Translations under genes and position numbers: made by a program
In this document: piece by piece, positions 62,941 to 64,000 of the stretch
Numbering within the stretch: the stretch's first letter is position 1
Layout of the letters: each line of letters begins with the position of its first letter
The notes under the pieces: model-generated
Database searches by the model: none
What the model saw: only the letters and a program-made list of their open reading frames with translations
What the model was told of the DNA's origin: nothing
From: Thioalkalivibrio sp. XN8
GTDB lineage: Bacteria; Pseudomonadota; Gammaproteobacteria; Steroidobacterales; XN24
DNA: 64,000 nucleotides
NCBI RefSeq assembly: GCF_011058255.1
Contig: NZ_JAALFH010000062.1
Span: 22,376-86,375 of the forward strand
Direction of reading: 5' to 3'

Positions 62941-63025
62941 CTGACAAGGGCAAACCCGCCGAAAGGCGGGGACGCAAAGCCACCGGTCTAAAGGACGTCG
63001 TCCTACGACAGCGGGGTTGCCAGAC
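62941..63025 (+). ncRNA. Cyclic-di-GMP-I (GEMM-I) riboswitch, aptamer 1
   Basis: Matches the GEMM-I layout: AAGGGCAAACC, P2 CGCC-GAAA-GGCG with the GNRA tetraloop, GGGACGCAAAGCC, then CCGGTCTAA and P3 stem GGAC/GTCC, and AGCGGGGTTGCC closing P1 (GGCAA with TTGCC). The base corresponding to G20 of the Vibrio Vc2 aptamer is G and that for C92 is C, which predicts cyclic di-GMP rather than cGAMP. The 3' P1 strand GGGGTTGCC (63013-63021) is also perfectly complementary to GGCAACCCC at 63081-63089, a likely switching helix. Confidence 0.93.
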
Positions 63026-63080
63026 AAACAGAGGTTCGCGCTACGACTCCCCCCCTCCTCCTGGGCGCACTCTCTTCCTC

Positions 63081-63089
63081 GGCAACCCC
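63081..63089 (+). promoter_or_regulatory. Switching strand for riboswitch 1
   Basis: GGCAACCCC can form nine pairs with GGGGTTGCC (63013-63021), the 3' side of the aptamer. Ligand binding would free it; without ligand it would disrupt P1. A CG-rich hairpin CGCCTCGAGGCG followed by GTTT lies a little downstream (about 63116-63131) and may be the terminator being controlled. Confidence 0.55.
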
Positions 63090-63184
63090 CAGTCTCGACG
63101 CCCCCGGCAGCCTCGCCTCGAGGCGGTTTGCCCTGGTCGGTACGACCCGGTAACGGGATCGACCATTCGAAGACGAAAGGGCCA

Positions 63185-63271
63185 CTGAAAAAGGCAAACT
63201 CACCGAAAGGTGGGGACGCAAAGCCTCCGGTCTAAGGGACTCCAAATCCTAAGATAGCGGGGCCGCCAGGA
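63185..63271 (+). ncRNA. Cyclic-di-GMP-I (GEMM-I) riboswitch, aptamer 2
   Basis: Second aptamer in the same orientation: AAGGCAAACTC, P2 ACC-GAAA-GGT, GGGGACGCAAAGCC, CCGGTCTAAGGGAC, a P3 stem closed around TCCAAATCC, and AGCGGGGCCGCC. The conserved core and GAAA tetraloop are intact; the G20/C92-equivalent positions are again G and C. Its P1 is weaker (GGC with GCC). It ends about 173 nt before the lipoprotein start; a perfect hairpin GGCGCAGC-GACCT-GCTGCGCC (63357-63377) between them may belong to its expression platform. Confidence 0.92.
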
Positions 63272-63444
63272 AACATGGACAGAATCGGCATACAGCTCAG
63301 GCTTGCCCACCGACAACGGCTCAGCCACCGATTGCCCAGCCCGGCGCGTTCCCGCCGGCGCAGCGACCTGCTGCGCCACCCGCTCTGCACTGCATCCCGT
63401 GAGTTGAACTTTTCCGTGGCCATGTTGCGAAGCGAGGTTTCGCC

Positions 63445-64000
63445 GTGGCTATCCGGAACAACTATTTAACTTCAGCACTCGCCGCGCTGGCCGCCGTCTC
63501 CCTGCTGACGCTGGGCGGCTGCAAGCTCGAGGAAATGGTCGACGGGTCGCACGGCTCGGCCGCCGAACTGCCGCCCGCAATTACGACCCCGCCGCCCGCG
63601 ACGACGACGCCTCCGGACACGGACATCATCGAGAACCGCGTCATTGGCAGCGTGGGCGACGGCCCGATCGTCGGCGCGCGAATCCGCGTGCGCGCCAACA
63701 ACGGCTCGCTGCTGATGGAATCCGAGAGCAGCGCCAGCGCCGACTACGACATCGTCATCAAGACCCGCGGCAAGAACTACGCCCTGGGCATCGAGGCCGA
63801 CGAAGGCATCGACCTCGTCACCGGCATGGCGCCCGACTTCCGCCTCGTCACGGCGATCGCGAAGCCGAACGAGCGCACCATCAGCAACATCAACCCCTTC
63901 ACCACCCTGATCTTCGAGACCGCGCGGCGCAACGGCGGCATCGAGGACTCGACCGTGACCGCCGCCCACCATGCCGTCACCACCCGCTACGGCTTCGGGC
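63445..64000 (+). CDS. Lipoprotein under cyclic-di-GMP riboswitch control (partial, 3' end outside)
   Basis: At least 185 residues from GTG 63445, with GCGAGG upstream. Signal peptide with a lipobox (LLTLGGC, Cys 26), then a Pro/Thr linker (PPAITTPPPATTTPP), then a beta-type domain: VIGSVGDGPIVGARIRVR, ADYDIVIKTRGKNYALGIEA, which resembles a carboxypeptidase-regulatory-like (Ig-fold) domain, then NINPFTTLIFETARRNG. This is the usual beginning of a large surface protein, but the rest is not in the window. Cell-surface location and cyclic-di-GMP control suggest a role in attachment or matrix; that is inference. Confidence 0.8.
   Translation, partial: MAIRNNYLTSALAALAAVSLLTLGGCKLEEMVDGSHGSAAELPPAITTPPPATTTPPDTDIIENRVIGSVGDGPIVGARIRVRANNGSLLMESESSASADYDIVIKTRGKNYALGIEADEGIDLVTGMAPDFRLVTAIAKPNERTISNINPFTTLIFETARRNGGIEDSTVTAAHHAVTTRYGFG

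Larger units (their letters stand above)
62746..63444. other. Long untranslated region with repeat element and riboswitches
   Basis: 699 bp without a credible gene. In order: composite element copy 3 with a terminator (62759-62864), a GTGAC/GTCAC dyad (62881-62894), a possible promoter, riboswitch 1, about 160 nt of pyrimidine-rich linker, riboswitch 2, and about 170 nt of leader with an 8-bp hairpin before the lipoprotein start. Short open frames here cross the RNA structures and are not genes. Confidence 0.8.

Noticed and set aside
62941-63271. Reading the aptamers as cGAMP-type (GEMM-Ib) riboswitches
   Set aside because: The discriminating position corresponding to G20 of Vc2 appears to be G in both, not A; cyclic di-GMP is the better call.
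63275-63469. 64-codon open frame between riboswitch 2 and the lipoprotein
   Set aside because: Out of frame with the lipoprotein, basic low-complexity translation, no recognisable start signal; it crosses the predicted expression platform.

Overview
This window is a chromosomal segment of a GC-rich, Gram-negative bacterium, most likely a gammaproteobacterium. The block rpsB-tsf-pyrH-frr-uppS-cdsA-dxr-rseP-bamA-skp-lpxD-fabZ-lpxA-lpxB is complete and in the order typical of gamma- and betaproteobacteria. The divergent map-glnD-dapC-dapD run, DusA, a PBP1b-type synthase, TsaB next to a YoaA/DinG helicase, and a PEP-CTERM protein fit a free-living environmental gammaproteobacterium. Genus and species cannot be fixed from the sequence. 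No rRNA or tRNA gene, CRISPR array or transposase gene was seen.

Layout. 1-14.1 kb (minus strand): translation factors (RpsB, EF-Ts, Frr), UMP kinase, undecaprenyl-PP and CDP-diglyceride synthesis, MEP-pathway Dxr, the envelope machinery RseP/BamA/Skp, and lipid A synthesis LpxD/FabZ/LpxA/LpxB. 14.2-19.7 kb (plus): methionine aminopeptidase, the nitrogen sensor GlnD, and DapC/DapD of lysine/peptidoglycan synthesis; DapE follows at 26.2 kb. 19.7-20.5 kb is a non-coding cluster of structured repeats. 20.5-31.6 kb is a phosphate region: pstSCAB-phoU, a second phoU and phoBR, with candidate Pho boxes before pstS and phoB, plus dsbB and a CYTH protein. 31.6-37.6 kb: TsaB, a DinG-family helicase, a small TPR lipoprotein, PBP1b and an exported DUF11-like protein. 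37.7-42.8 kb: a PhaF-like phasin with a histone-like tail, a cyclase-FHA fusion, a methyltransferase, an M28 peptidase and DusA.

42.8-50.4 kb is accessory. A Crp/Fnr regulator diverges from an operon of a sulfatase, a HAD phosphatase and an octaheme cytochrome. Next comes a serine beta-lactamase-fold gene whose 3' end has been split: a PEP-CTERM gene with a sigma-54-like promoter and its own terminator lies between two 141-bp near-identical copies of the beta-lactamase tail. 50.4-58.7 kb: a ZIP transporter, two small envelope proteins, a PilZ protein, a YbdK-like carboxylate-amine ligase with an N-formylglutamate amidohydrolase, and a large PAS/GAF-GGDEF-EAL protein. 58.8-62.8 kb: TypA, GalE and a Phd-PIN toxin-antitoxin pair, interleaved with three copies of a 105-106 bp composite element (long hairpin, then a terminator-type hairpin, an AAACA-containing stretch and GGTCCGACCC).

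62.9-64 kb holds the most striking feature: two tandem class I cyclic-di-GMP (GEMM-I) riboswitch aptamers upstream of a lipoprotein gene that runs off the window. With the GGDEF-EAL and PilZ proteins nearby, this points to control of an envelope protein by cyclic di-GMP. Several families of structured repeats (19.7-20.5 kb, 27.4-27.7 kb, the GGGGACAGTCCCC palindromes, the 105-bp elements) are the other main theme; some keep base-pairing while their sequence changes between copies.
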